Shown here piece after piece: positions 16,173 through 24,251 of a DNA stretch of 64,000 nucleotides (the first letter of the stretch is position 1; each line of letters starts with the position of its first letter). The position numbers were made by a program, and so were the translations under genes. Location: NCBI RefSeq assembly GCF_900114845.1, contig NZ_FOUK01000007.1, forward strand, positions 248,001-312,000, read 5' to 3'. The DNA comes from Pimelobacter simplex. GTDB taxonomy: Bacteria; Actinomycetota; Actinomycetes; Propionibacteriales; Nocardioidaceae. Under the pieces are notes generated by a model. The model was not told where the DNA came from, ran no database searches, and saw only the letters and a list, made by a program, of their open reading frames with translations.

Positions 16173-16208
16173 ACGGCCGGTGGTCACCCTGGGGTGACCA
16201 CCGGCCGT
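16173..16208 (-). terminator. strong intrinsic-type hairpin after tsf
   Basis: A perfect 16-bp stem (ACGGCCGGTGGTCACC paired with its complement at 16193-16208) closes on the 4-base loop CTGG, starting 20 bases after the tsf stop. It lacks a U-tract but is one of the two longest perfect hairpins in the window. It should end the rpsB-tsf transcript and isolate the SPFH operon that follows. Confidence 0.88.
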
Positions 16209-16228
16209 CCGGTGTGCTCAGTGAGCGA

Positions 16229-17038
16229 TCAGGCGCCGACCTCGAAGCGGGCGAACCGCTTCACGGTGGTGTTGGCGGCGTCGAGGACGGCCTTGACCGT
16301 CTTCTTGCTCTCCGACACCGACTCCTGCTCGAGCAGGACGAGCTCCTTGAAGAAGCCGCCGAGGCGACCCTCGACGATCTTCGCGACGGCAGCCTCCGGC
16401 TTGCCCTCCTCGATCGTCTTCTTCGTCAGGACGTCCTTCTCCGCCGCGACGATGTCCGCGGGGACCTCGTCACGCGTGAGGTACTGCGCCTTGAGCGCCG
16501 CCACCTGCATGGCGGCGCCGCGGGCCGCGGCCTCGTCGCCGTCGAACTCGACGATGACACCGACAGCCGGCGGGAGGTCGGCCGCACGCTTGTGCAGGTA
16601 GACCGCCACGGGGCCGTCGAAGTAGGCCACGTTGCCGAGCTCGATCTTCTCGCCGATCGTGATCGCGAGCTTCTCGACGACCGCACCGACGGTGCTGTCA
16701 CCCAGCGGCAGCGCCTTGGCGGACTCGGTGTCGCCGGCCTTGCCCGCGTCGATCGCCTCGACGATCTGCTGGGCGGCCTTGATGAACTCCTCGTTCTTCG
16801 CGACGAAGTCCGTCTCCGACTTGAGCTCGATCAGCGCGCCACCGTGGTTGGCGACCAGGCCGGCCGAGGTCTCGCGCTCGGCGCCCCGGGCCGCAGCCTT
16901 GGCCGCACCCTTCACGCGGAGCAGCTCGACCGCCTTGTCGAAGTCGCCGTCCGTCTCGTCGAGCGCCTTCTTGCAGTCCATCATCCCGGCGCCGGTCAGC
17001 TCGCGGAGCTTCTTGACGTCAGCAGCAGTGAATGCCAT
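16229..17038 (-). CDS. tsf: translation elongation factor Ts
   Basis: Nucleotide exchange factor for EF-Tu. The 269 residues begin MAFTAADVKKLRELTGAGMMDCKKAL, and the TDFVAKNEEF motif that contacts EF-Tu is at about residues 75-84. The core and C-terminal dimerisation-type domain follow (VAALKAQYLTRDEVP, LGGFFKELVLLEQ). Length is normal for actinobacteria. It is 44 bases downstream of rpsB, the conserved rpsB-tsf pair, and is followed by a strong hairpin. Start ATG with AAGGGA upstream. Confidence 0.97.
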   Translation of the reverse strand: MAFTAADVKKLRELTGAGMMDCKKALDETDGDFDKAVELLRVKGAAKAAARGAERETSAGLVANHGGALIELKSETDFVAKNEEFIKAAQQIVEAIDAGKAGDTESAKALPLGDSTVGAVVEKLAITIGEKIELGNVAYFDGPVAVYLHKRAADLPPAVGVIVEFDGDEAAARGAAMQVAALKAQYLTRDEVPADIVAAEKDVLTKKTIEEGKPEAAVAKIVEGRLGGFFKELVLLEQESVSESKKTVKAVLDAANTTVKRFARFEVGA

Positions 17039-17082
17039 GGATCCCTTCTTCGGGTCTGAGGGTCAGGAGGTACGGGGTCTGC

Positions 17083-18015
17083 TCAGGCCTCGGCCGGCGC
17101 GTCGGCCGGAGCCTCGGCAGCAGCCTCGGCGGGAGCCTCGGTCGCCTCGGCGGCGGGCGCCTCGGTGGTCTCGTCCGCGGCGGGGGCCTCGGCCGGAGCC
17201 TCGGTCGCCTCGGCGGCGGGCGCCTCGGTGGCGTCGGCGGCCGGAGCGGCGGCGTCACCCTCGAGGAGCTCGCGCTCCCACTGGGCCAGCGGCTCCTCGG
17301 CCGGCGTGTTGGCCGAACCGGCGCCCGAGCGAGCCATGAGGCCGTCGGCCGCGGCGTCCGCGATGACGCGGGTCAGCAGACCCACCGCGCGGATCGCGTC
17401 GTCGTTGCCCGGGATCGGGAAGTCGACGTCGTCCGGGTCGCAGTTGGAGTCCAGGATCGCGATGATCGGGATGCGCAGCTTGCGCGCCTCCTCCACCGCC
17501 AGGTGCTCCTTGTTCGTGTCGACGATCCACACCGCCGAGGGGACCCGGGACATCTCGCGGATGCCGCCCAGGGTCTTCTCGAGCTTGGCGTGCTCCCGCT
17601 TCATCTGCAGGAGCTCCTTCTTGGTGCGGTTCGAGCCGGCCACGTCGTCGAAGTCGACGTCGTCGAGCTCCTTGAGGCGGTTGATCCGCTGGTTCATGGT
17701 CGAGAAGTTGGTGAGCATGCCGCCCAGCCACCGCTGGTTCACGTAGGGCATGCCGACGCGGGTCGCCTGCTCGGCGATCGACTCCTGCGCCTGCTTCTTC
17801 GTGCCGATGAACATGATCGTCCCGCCCTTGGCCACCGTCTCCTTGACGAAGGCGTAGCTGCGGTCGATGTAGGCCAGCGACTGCTGCAGGTCGATGATGT
17901 AAATGCCGTTGCGGTCCGTGAGGATGAATCGCTTCATCTTCGGGTTCCAACGACGGGTCTGGTGTCCGAAGTGGACGCCGCTCTCGAGGAGCTGGCGCAT
18001 GGTCACGACAGCCAT
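17083..18015 (-). CDS. rpsB: 30S ribosomal protein S2 with Ala/Glu/Pro-rich tail
   Basis: Ribosomal protein of the small-subunit head/body junction. The conserved body runs from MAVVTMRQLLESGVHFGHQ through KMKRFILTDRNGIYIIDL and NQRWLGGMLTNF to the VIADAAADGL segment near residue 240. The remaining 65 or so residues form a low-complexity acidic tail made of repeated ATEAPAA(E/D) units and ending DAPAEA. The tail makes it longer (310 residues) than E. coli S2 (about 240), but such tails occur in actinobacteria. AGGAG lies 8 bases before the ATG. A 477-base intergenic region with the promoter lies upstream. Confidence 0.97.
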   Translation of the reverse strand: MAVVTMRQLLESGVHFGHQTRRWNPKMKRFILTDRNGIYIIDLQQSLAYIDRSYAFVKETVAKGGTIMFIGTKKQAQESIAEQATRVGMPYVNQRWLGGMLTNFSTMNQRINRLKELDDVDFDDVAGSNRTKKELLQMKREHAKLEKTLGGIREMSRVPSAVWIVDTNKEHLAVEEARKLRIPIIAILDSNCDPDDVDFPIPGNDDAIRAVGLLTRVIADAAADGLMARSGAGSANTPAEEPLAQWERELLEGDAAAPAADATEAPAAEATEAPAEAPAADETTEAPAAEATEAPAEAAAEAPADAPAEA

Positions 18016-18492
18016 GATGAATCTCCTGTTGTTTTCAGTTTGGTCCTGTCGTCTGCACGCGATCCGACCGTTCGGTTCGGCCTGAGCCGGGCCGAACGGA
18101 CTGAGGATCGACGCCCACGGGCGATCGGGACCGGAGCGGCCCCGTCGTGGTCTGCGGACGAGCGAATTCCGGCCCAGGGCGGACCGGTACGTCCAGCGTA
18201 CGGCGTGGAGTGCCGTGGGAGCCAATTGTGGGTCGTCGCCGGGGTCGGGTCGGGGTTGGTCGGGGCGGGGCGGGGCGCGCTGGGTCGGGCCGGGTCGGCT
18301 TCTCGCGACGACGCCCGTTGCTGCGGGTCCTGCTGGGTGTTGCTCGCTGCTGGGTGCTGCCCGGCGCCTCAGGCGCCTCTCTGGTCACCGTTCCGACCCG
18401 CTGTCCTCCACAGGCGGCACTCCCACCCGCCTTCTCCACAGCTCCCCACGGCCCGGCTCCCCGATCCCACCTCTCCCACCCACCCTCTTCCC
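18016..18492. other. 477-base divergent intergenic region between rpsB and the M23 peptidase gene
   Basis: No convincing gene. The part nearest rpsB (18016-18240) should hold its promoter, though I see no clear -35/-10 pair. From 18241 to 18297 the plus strand is a chain of G-runs (GGGGTCGGGTCGGGGTTGG and onward, ten runs of three or more G), able in principle to form G-quadruplexes. Two 9-mers near the DnaA-box consensus, TCCTCCACA (18404-18412) and TTCTCCACA (18432-18440), lie in direct orientation 28 bases apart. Composition is unlike the flanking coding DNA. Confidence 0.55.
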
Positions 18493-19491
18493 ATGCCCAC
18501 CCGAACCCGCCTCGGCCTCGGTGCCCGTTCACCTCACCACGCCCCTGACCCCGACCTCATCGACGCTCCCGACGCCTCGCGCCGTCGCGGGGGTGCCTGG
18601 CGGCGCGGGGACGTGTGGCGGTGCGGGGCCGTGTGGCGGTGCGGGGCCGTGTGGCGGCGCGGGGTCGTGTGGCGGCGGCTCTCCGCGCGTTGGGATGACC
18701 GCCCCGCGGCGGCCGGTCTCCTGCTCCTGGTGCCGGCGCTCGCCCTGGCGCTGCTCCTGGCGCTCGCCGTGGCGCTCGCCCTGCCGGCGCTGGCCCTGGC
18801 CGCTGCCGCGCCGGGCAGCGTTCACGCCGTTCCTCCGCCGCGCCCGACTCCCCTGCTCTCGCGTTCCCCGCTCTCGCCTCCCCCGCATTCAGCTCCACCG
18901 CGCTCGACTACCGCGCTCCCGGCGGGCACGGCCGCGCCCGGATCGGTGGACCCGGTCGGCACCTGGCCGCTCACCCCGGTCCCCGCGGTGGTCCGCCGGT
19001 TCGATCCGCCCGACCTGCCCTACGGCGCCGGCCATCGCGGCGTGGACCTCGCCGGCCGCCCGGGCCAAGAGGTCCGGTCCGCCCTCCCCGGGCAGGTCAC
19101 CTTCGCCGGGCGGATCGCCGGCCGCGGCGTGGTCGTGGTCGACCACGGGCCGACCCGGACCACCTACGAGCCGGTCGCCGCCTCCGTCTCCGTCGGCACC
19201 GCGGTCGCCGCCGGAGCTGTGGTCGGCCGGCTCGAGCTCGCCGGCTCCCACTGCCAGCCCCACGCATGCCTGCACTGGGGCTGGATCGCCGGCCGGACCT
19301 ACCTCGACCCGCTCCGGCTCGTCGACGCCGCCGGACCGGTGCGCCTACTCCCGCTCACCGGTGAGTTGCCGGCTGAGGTGGGCTCGGGCAGCACCGGACG
19401 TCGTACGGGTGGGGTGGGGGCGGCGGTGAGCCGAGGCGTCGGGTCCCTCGCCCGACTCGGCGCCGACGCGATCAGGGCACGTGCGCCCTGA
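18493..19491 (+). CDS. M23 (LytM-like) family metallopeptidase
   Basis: Predicted secreted or membrane-anchored peptidoglycan endopeptidase or its non-catalytic relative. In 332 residues the order is: an odd Arg/Trp-rich N-terminus with four (WRxGxV) repeats, a hydrophobic signal/anchor (about 75-105, LLLLVPALALALLLALAVAL), a Pro/Ser-rich linker, and a LytM domain. That domain has HRGVDLAG (zinc HxxxD) near residues 181-188, VVVVDHGPTRTTYEPV, and CLHWG near 258-262. The usual HxH has Cys in place of its first (catalytic-type) His, a variant I believe is common in actinobacterial members. The start is uncertain; a GTG among the repeats would give a normal signal peptide. Confidence 0.8.
   Translation: MPTRTRLGLGARSPHHAPDPDLIDAPDASRRRGGAWRRGDVWRCGAVWRCGAVWRRGVVWRRLSARWDDRPAAAGLLLLVPALALALLLALAVALALPALALAAAAPGSVHAVPPPRPTPLLSRSPLSPPPHSAPPRSTTALPAGTAAPGSVDPVGTWPLTPVPAVVRRFDPPDLPYGAGHRGVDLAGRPGQEVRSALPGQVTFAGRIAGRGVVVVDHGPTRTTYEPVAASVSVGTAVAAGAVVGRLELAGSHCQPHACLHWGWIAGRTYLDPLRLVDAAGPVRLLPLTGELPAEVGSGSTGRRTGGVGAAVSRGVGSLARLGADAIRARAP
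18598..18669 (+). repeat. four tandem 18-bp repeats in the M23 gene N-terminus
   Basis: Four back-to-back 18-base units of the form TGGCGG(C/T)GCGGGG(A/C/T)CGTG, encoding Trp-Arg-(Arg/Cys)-Gly-x-Val. Units two and three are identical, and a partial fifth begins at 18670. Copies differ at only two positions, which suggests recent slippage. The units precede the hydrophobic signal segment of the M23 protein. Confidence 0.85.
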
Positions 19492-19500
19492 GGGACTCGC

Positions 19501-19518
19501 GTCGCGCCCCGGCGCGAC
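19501..19518. terminator. candidate bidirectional hairpin between convergent genes
   Basis: GTCGCGCC-CC-GGCGCGAC forms an 8-base inverted repeat 10 bases after the M23 stop and about 110 bases from the xerC stop. It is symmetric, so it could act on both convergent transcripts. No T-run accompanies it. Confidence 0.42.
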
Positions 19519-19627
19519 CCCACGCGCCCTCCCCCGTGCGACGTCCCGCGCCCAGTGCGACGCACAGCGCCGCTGCCACGACCGGCGCAGCGCTCCCCGC
19601 GGCCCGGCGAGCGTGCCGCACCGGAGG

Positions 19628-20644
19628 TCAGGCCCGCGGGTGGGCCTGCTGGTAGGCGCGGCGCAGCCGATCGGTGGTGACGTGGGTGTAGCGCTGGGTC
19701 GTGGCCAGTGAGGCGTGGCCGAGCAGCTCCTGGACCGAGCGGAGGTCGGCTCCGCCTTCCAGCAGGTGCGTCGCAGCGGTGTGGCGGAGACCGTGCGGGC
19801 CGAGGTCCGGCGCCCCTGGGACGTCGGCCAGGCGGCGGTGGACGAGCGTGCGGACGGCACGCTGGTCGATCCGCCCACCCCGGGCCCCGAGGAAGAGTGC
19901 CGGGCCGGAGCCGGGGCGAGCCAGCTGGGGGCGACCGACGGCGAGCCAGCGATCGAGGGCAGCCGCGGCCGGGTGACCGAAGGGCACGGTCCGCTCCTTG
20001 CGGCCCTTGCCGAAGACCCGGACGACGTTGCGGTCGCGGTCGAGGTCGTCCACGTCGAGGCCGCACAGCTCCCCCACGCGGACCCCGGTGGCGTACAGCA
20101 GCTCGAGCATCGCGACGTCGCGTACACCCACCGGGCTGCCGTCGTCGGCGAGGTCGGTCGCAGCGGCGATGAGCTCAGATGCCTCGTCCACGCGCAGGAC
20201 GTCGGGCAGCGTCCGGTGCGGCCTCGGTGAGCCGAGCGACGAGCCGACGTCCGTGGGCGTCCGGCCGCTGCGCGCGAGCCAGCCGGTGAAGACCCGTGCT
20301 GCCGTGGCCCGGCGGGCGAGTGTGGTGCGGGACAGGCCGAGGGTCTGCTGCTTGGCGAGCCAGCTGCGGAGACTGCGGAGGTCCAGCTCGGTCACGTCCG
20401 TGAGCCCCAGCCGACCGGCGTGGTCGAGCAGACCGGCGATGTCGCCCAGGTAGGCCTTCACCGAGTGCGGCGCGAGGTCGCGCTCGGAGACGAGGTGCCG
20501 CTCGTACTCGCCCAGCACGCGGGCTAACGCCTCGGGCAGTACCTCCTCCGGCTGGCTGGGGTCGGACGCAGCGTCGGCCGCCGGCGTCGGATCGGCCGGG
20601 GTCTCCTGCGCTCCGGCGCTCCCACTCGTCCGCTCTGCCGCCAC
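19628..20644 (-). CDS. xerC: tyrosine recombinase XerC
   Basis: Site-specific recombinase that, with XerD, resolves chromosome dimers at dif. The 338 residues have a variable Ala/Pro/Glu leader and an N-terminal SAM-like DNA-binding domain (LGEYERHLVSERDLAPHSVK). The catalytic domain has the full set: Arg in TGVRVGELCGL, Lys in GKGRKERTVPFG, HGLRHTAATHLL (HxxR), LGHASLATTQRYTHV with His and nucleophilic Tyr. The GTG at 20644 is preferred, since it follows the leader without the Arg/Cys-rich upstream codons; a start at 20746 is possible. Position upstream of dprA-comM-yraN on the same strand is typical for actinobacteria. Confidence 0.92.
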   Translation of the reverse strand: MAAERTSGSAGAQETPADPTPAADAASDPSQPEEVLPEALARVLGEYERHLVSERDLAPHSVKAYLGDIAGLLDHAGRLGLTDVTELDLRSLRSWLAKQQTLGLSRTTLARRATAARVFTGWLARSGRTPTDVGSSLGSPRPHRTLPDVLRVDEASELIAAATDLADDGSPVGVRDVAMLELLYATGVRVGELCGLDVDDLDRDRNVVRVFGKGRKERTVPFGHPAAAALDRWLAVGRPQLARPGSGPALFLGARGGRIDQRAVRTLVHRRLADVPGAPDLGPHGLRHTAATHLLEGGADLRSVQELLGHASLATTQRYTHVTTDRLRRAYQQAHPRA

Positions 20645-20764
20645 CTGTCGATCGTAGGGCGCGGGCCTCGTTGCGCCCGCCTGACACGCCTCAGCCGCAC
20701 GCCCGCCCTGCACACATCGGATGCGCCAGCCGCACGCAGGCGGCAACAGCGACGACCGGCGACC

Positions 20765-20782
20765 GGCGACGCCCCCGTCGCC
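20765..20782 (-). terminator. candidate hairpin immediately after dprA
   Basis: GGCGACG-CCCC-CGTCGCC gives a 7-bp stem and 4-base loop directly adjoining the dprA stop codon, ahead of the xerC start region. Short and without a U-tract, so only moderately persuasive. Confidence 0.4.
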
Positions 20783-22078
20783 TCACCTCCCCAGCTCCCC
20801 GAGCCGCCACCCGGCGGGCAGCCGTTCGACGAAGCCGTCGCGCGACATCCCCTGGAGGAGCTGCTCGACCTCTGCCGGCGGCAGTCCGGCGACAAGGGCG
20901 ACAGACGTGGTGGGGGCGGGGATGGCGACGGGGACGGCGTCCAGGATCTGGCGCGCTCGGATCGTGAGGCGGTCACGGGGTTGGTCGGGACCACGCCGGA
21001 GGGGCGCGAGGTCCTCGCCGGCGGGGCCGAGGAGCTCGAGGACGTCCTCGCCACCCGTCACCAGGACGGCGCCCCCGGCGCGCAGCAGGTGGTGAACGCC
21101 CTCGGAGGCCGGACTGGTGAGCAGGCCCGGAGTGCCCATGACGACGCGGTTGAGGCGTTCGGCCCACGCGGCGGTGTGGAGGGCTCCGCTGCGCAGGGCG
21201 GCCTCGACCACGACGGTGCCGCGGGCGAAACCGGCGATGAGGCGGTTGCGCGCGAGGAAGCGGATCCGGTGGGGAGAGGCTCCCGGGGGCGCCTCGGACA
21301 CGACGGCGTGGTGCTCTGCGAGGTGGTTGAGGAGACCACGGTGGGCGACCGGGTAGGCCCGGTCGACGCCGCAGGCGAGGACGGCGACGGTGGCTGCGCC
21401 GCTGCTCAGTGCACCGCGGTGGGCGGCGTAGTCGACACCGTAGGCAGCACCCGAGACGACCGGACGTCCCGTGGCACCGACGACGGCGGCGAGGTCGGAG
21501 GCGATCTGGTCGCCGTACGACGTCGAGGACCGTGAGCCGACCACGGCGACGCTGGAGGCGAGGCGGTCGAGGCGGAGGGGTCCGCGGACCCACAGGCCGA
21601 CGGGGACGTCGCCGCGCTGCTGGAGGACGCCGCCGCGGGCGAGGTCGTCGAGGGAGGCGGGCCACTCGTCGTCCCCCGGTACGACGAAACGGATGCCGCG
21701 CCGGGCGGACTGCTCGAGCACCCGCTCCGGCTCGACCGCCGCGAGTCGGCCGGCCGCGGCAGCGAACTCGGCACGGAGCTCGGGATGGTCGCGCAGGACG
21801 TCGAGGAAGGCGACGCCACCGAGCTCCCGGGTGAGGGCGAGGCACCGCACGTCGCCCGGCTCGACGACCAGGCTGATGGTGGCGCGCGCGAGGCGTTCGG
21901 CGTCGACAGGGGGCGTCGCGGCGGTGGGCGGCGCGGGCGGCGGCGCAGACCCGGGCGGCGCGGGCGGCGGCGGAGACGCGGGCGGCGCGGCGACGGGCGA
22001 CGGAGGCGGCGGCGCGGCAACGGGCGGCGGAGGCGGCGGGGGCGGCGGGACGGACCCGGCGGGATCGAGGGCGGTCAC
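20783..22078 (-). CDS. dprA: DNA-processing protein DprA with proline-rich N-terminus
   Basis: Cytoplasmic protein that binds incoming single-stranded DNA and loads RecA in transformable bacteria; its role in non-competent actinobacteria is unclear. The Rossmann core is recognisable: VAVVGSRSSTSYGDQ, VSGAAYGVDYAAHRGAL, VLACGVDRAYP, and NRLIAGFARGTVVVEAALRSGALHTA split across about residues 280-305. A C-terminal winged-helix-like region ends at RLPAGWRLGELG. The first 55 residues are unusual, almost all Pro and Ala with a run of nine prolines. Coupled to comM by a GTGA overlap. Confidence 0.94.
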   Translation of the reverse strand: MTALDPAGSVPPPPPPPPPVAAPPPPSPVAAPPASPPPPAPPGSAPPPAPPTAATPPVDAERLARATISLVVEPGDVRCLALTRELGGVAFLDVLRDHPELRAEFAAAAGRLAAVEPERVLEQSARRGIRFVVPGDDEWPASLDDLARGGVLQQRGDVPVGLWVRGPLRLDRLASSVAVVGSRSSTSYGDQIASDLAAVVGATGRPVVSGAAYGVDYAAHRGALSSGAATVAVLACGVDRAYPVAHRGLLNHLAEHHAVVSEAPPGASPHRIRFLARNRLIAGFARGTVVVEAALRSGALHTAAWAERLNRVVMGTPGLLTSPASEGVHHLLRAGGAVLVTGGEDVLELLGPAGEDLAPLRRGPDQPRDRLTIRARQILDAVPVAIPAPTTSVALVAGLPPAEVEQLLQGMSRDGFVERLPAGWRLGELGR

Positions 22079-23736
22079 CGGATCAGCTCCACGATCTCGG
22101 CGCCGGTGTCGGAGTCCGCGTCAGCGCCCGCACCGGAGCCCGCGTCACCCCGCAACGTGCTGACCTCGAGGGGCATCCCGAAGCGCAGCCGGAGCGCGAC
22201 CTCGACCTCGGCGCGTCCGGGCGTCACGTCGACGCCGGTGCGGACGGCGAGGAGGTCGGCGACGGTCCAGGCGAGGCGCTGGACGCGGACGGCGCCGCGG
22301 GCGCTGAGGCGGCCGGCGTACATTTCGGCGTCGACGAGGCGTTGGGCGGGGGCGGTGACGGGCCAGGTGTCCTTGAGACGGGGGCTCGGGACCTGGGAGT
22401 TGAGGCGCCAGGGGTGGCCGTCGTAGCGGAGGAGCTGGCGGTCGCGGGCGGCGGCGACGCGGGCGCGGACGACGGCGGAGGTCTCGGGCGGGCGGAAGGG
22501 GTCGTGGCTGGCGGGTGAGGCGGGCTGGAGGTGGCGCAGGACGTCGATGCGGTCGGCGATGGGTCCGGCGGTGCGGGCCTGGTAGGCGCGGCGGACGCGT
22601 TCGGCGCAGGCGCAGCGGTTGGTGCGGGCGTTGGGGCGCCAATTGCCGCAGGGACAGGGGTTGCTGGCGAGGACGAGCATGCCGGAGGCGGGGAGGGTGA
22701 CCGACTCGTCGCGGCGGGCGATGGTGATCTCGCCGCTCTCGAGCGGCTGGCGGAGGGCCTCGATGACGTCGCTGCGGAAGAGCGGGAACTCGTCGAGGAA
22801 GAGGACGCCGCAGTGGGCCCGGCTGAGGGCGCCGGGGTGCACGCGGCCGAGTCCGCCGCCGATGATGCTGGCCTTGCTGGCGTCGTGGTGGGGCGCGGCG
22901 AAGGGTGGGCGGACGACCATCCCCTGGCCCGGGTCGAGGACGCCGGCCAGGGAGTGGAGGGCGGTGAGCTCGAGGGACTCCTCGGCAGTGAGGTCGGGCA
23001 GGAGGGTGGGGATCCGCTCGGCGAGGCTGGTCTTGCCGCAGCCCTTCGGTCCGGACAGGAGGAGGGCGTGACCGCCGGCGGCGGCGACCTCGACGGCGTA
23101 CTTCTCGTCGGCCATGCCGCGCAGGTCGGCGAGGTCGACCTCCTCGAGCCGCTCGTCGCCGCGCCAGCCGATGAGGTGCGCGCCGGAGAGCGCGGCGACC
23201 GGTGGGGCGTCCGGGAGGGGGTCGCCGGCGAGGAGGGCGACGACCTGGGCCAGGGAGCGGGCGCCGATCACCTCGACGTCGGGGACCATGGTCGCCTCGG
23301 CCACCTGCGGCTCCGGTACGACGACCCGGCGGATGCCGCGCTCGGCCGCCGCGAGCGTCATCGGGAGCACCCCGATGGCCGGCCGCAGTCCGCCGGCGAG
23401 GGTCAGCTCGCCGACGAAGACGGTGCCGTGGAGCGCCTCCTGCGCGACCTGGCCGTCGGCGGCGAGCACGCCGAGGGCCATCGCGAGATCGAACTGGGTG
23501 CCGGACTTGGGCAGGTCGGCGGGCGAGAGCAGGATCGTGGAGCGCTTGGTCGCGGGCCAGCTGAGGTGGCTGTTGGTGATCGCCATGCGGACCCGGTCGA
23601 TGCCCTCGCGCAGGGCGGTGTCGGCCCGGCCGACCACGACCACGTTGGCCTGCCCTGGCGACACATCGGCCTGGACGTCGATGAGGTGCCCCAGGGCCCC
23701 GTTGAGCGCGACGCAGCGCGCGGTCGCGAACGGCAT
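22075..23736 (-). CDS. comM: ComM/YifB family Mg-chelatase-like AAA+ ATPase
   Basis: 553-residue AAA+ protein of the YifB/ComM family, known in gammaproteobacteria as a branch-migration helicase aiding transformation. It has the N-terminal ChlI-type Lon-like domain (MPFATARCVALNGALGHLID, STILLSPADLPKSGTQFDLA), Walker A GPKGCGKTS near residue 228, Walker B GVLFLDEFPLF, and a zinc-ribbon-like insert NPCPCGN ... CACAERVRRAY. The C-terminal helical domain ends in an acidic, Asp/Ala-rich tail. It overlaps yraN by one base upstream and dprA by four downstream, the conserved yraN-comM-dprA operon. Confidence 0.94.
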   Translation of the reverse strand: MPFATARCVALNGALGHLIDVQADVSPGQANVVVVGRADTALREGIDRVRMAITNSHLSWPATKRSTILLSPADLPKSGTQFDLAMALGVLAADGQVAQEALHGTVFVGELTLAGGLRPAIGVLPMTLAAAERGIRRVVVPEPQVAEATMVPDVEVIGARSLAQVVALLAGDPLPDAPPVAALSGAHLIGWRGDERLEEVDLADLRGMADEKYAVEVAAAGGHALLLSGPKGCGKTSLAERIPTLLPDLTAEESLELTALHSLAGVLDPGQGMVVRPPFAAPHHDASKASIIGGGLGRVHPGALSRAHCGVLFLDEFPLFRSDVIEALRQPLESGEITIARRDESVTLPASGMLVLASNPCPCGNWRPNARTNRCACAERVRRAYQARTAGPIADRIDVLRHLQPASPASHDPFRPPETSAVVRARVAAARDRQLLRYDGHPWRLNSQVPSPRLKDTWPVTAPAQRLVDAEMYAGRLSARGAVRVQRLAWTVADLLAVRTGVDVTPGRAEVEVALRLRFGMPLEVSTLRGDAGSGAGADADSDTGAEIVELIR

Positions 23737-24101
23737 CAGCACAGCCCCCGCACGTGGTCGACGACGGCCGGACCGCGGGTCGGACGCAGCACGGCGACCA
23801 GGTCGATCCGGATGCCGTCGGGGCGCACGCCCCGTTCGCGCGCCCACCGCTCCCCCAGCCGCTGGAGCCGGGCCAGCTTGGCGTCGGTCACCGCCTCGTG
23901 CGGCGTGCCGGCGACGAGCGAGGTGCGGGTCTTGACCTCGCACACCACGAGCACCGGCCCGTCGCGCAGGACCAGGTCGAGCTCGCCCTCGTCGCAGCGC
24001 CAGTTGCGCTCGAGCACCACGAGCCCGAGCTCGCCGAGGTGGCGGGCCGCCACCTCTTCGCCATATGCCCCGATCGCCTGTCGGGCCTGTGCTGTCGTCA
24101 T
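23736..24101 (-). CDS. yraN: YraN family (UPF0102) nuclease-like protein
   Basis: 121-residue protein of the PD-(D/E)xK-like UPF0102 family. Landmarks: IGAYGEEVAARHLGELG, LERNWRCDEGELDLVLRDG containing the putative active-site Glu and Asp, and VLVVCEVKTRTS with the ExK. Biochemical function is not well established, but it is nearly always beside comM and dprA. The start follows a 150-base gap from the TadG-like gene, so it heads the yraN-comM-dprA operon. Confidence 0.92.
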   Translation of the reverse strand: MTTAQARQAIGAYGEEVAARHLGELGLVVLERNWRCDEGELDLVLRDGPVLVVCEVKTRTSLVAGTPHEAVTDAKLARLQRLGERWARERGVRPDGIRIDLVAVLRPTRGPAVVDHVRGLC

Positions 24102-24251
24102 GGGCCCAGCCTCGGCGGCCGGGGCGGAATCGGCGCGGGGAGAGGACGGGGGCTGGGGATGAACTGGCCCCGACCGGCGGCTGTGGAGGACCGGCGGCCG
24201 GGTCTGTGGCCGGTGGGAACGGTGGGACGTGTGGCGGGGGAAGGTGACGCG

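Noticed and set aside
18404..18440. Two DnaA-box-like 9-mers (TCCTCCACA, TTCTCCACA) as a possible origin
   Set aside because: Only two imperfect boxes, no AT-rich unwinding element, and no dnaA/dnaN neighbours. Not enough for an origin.
18147..18548. A 133-codon plus-strand open frame in the rpsB upstream region
   Set aside because: It encodes Arg/Gly/Pro-rich sequence through the G-run array, without a ribosome site or any domain-like pattern.
18598..18669. CRISPR-like array
   Set aside because: The units are contiguous 18-mers with no spacers, lie in a reading frame and have no cas genes nearby.
19628..20644. XerC as an integrase of a mobile element
   Set aside because: It neighbours dprA-comM-yraN as housekeeping XerC does in actinobacteria, with no attachment-site duplication, tRNA gene or phage genes around it.
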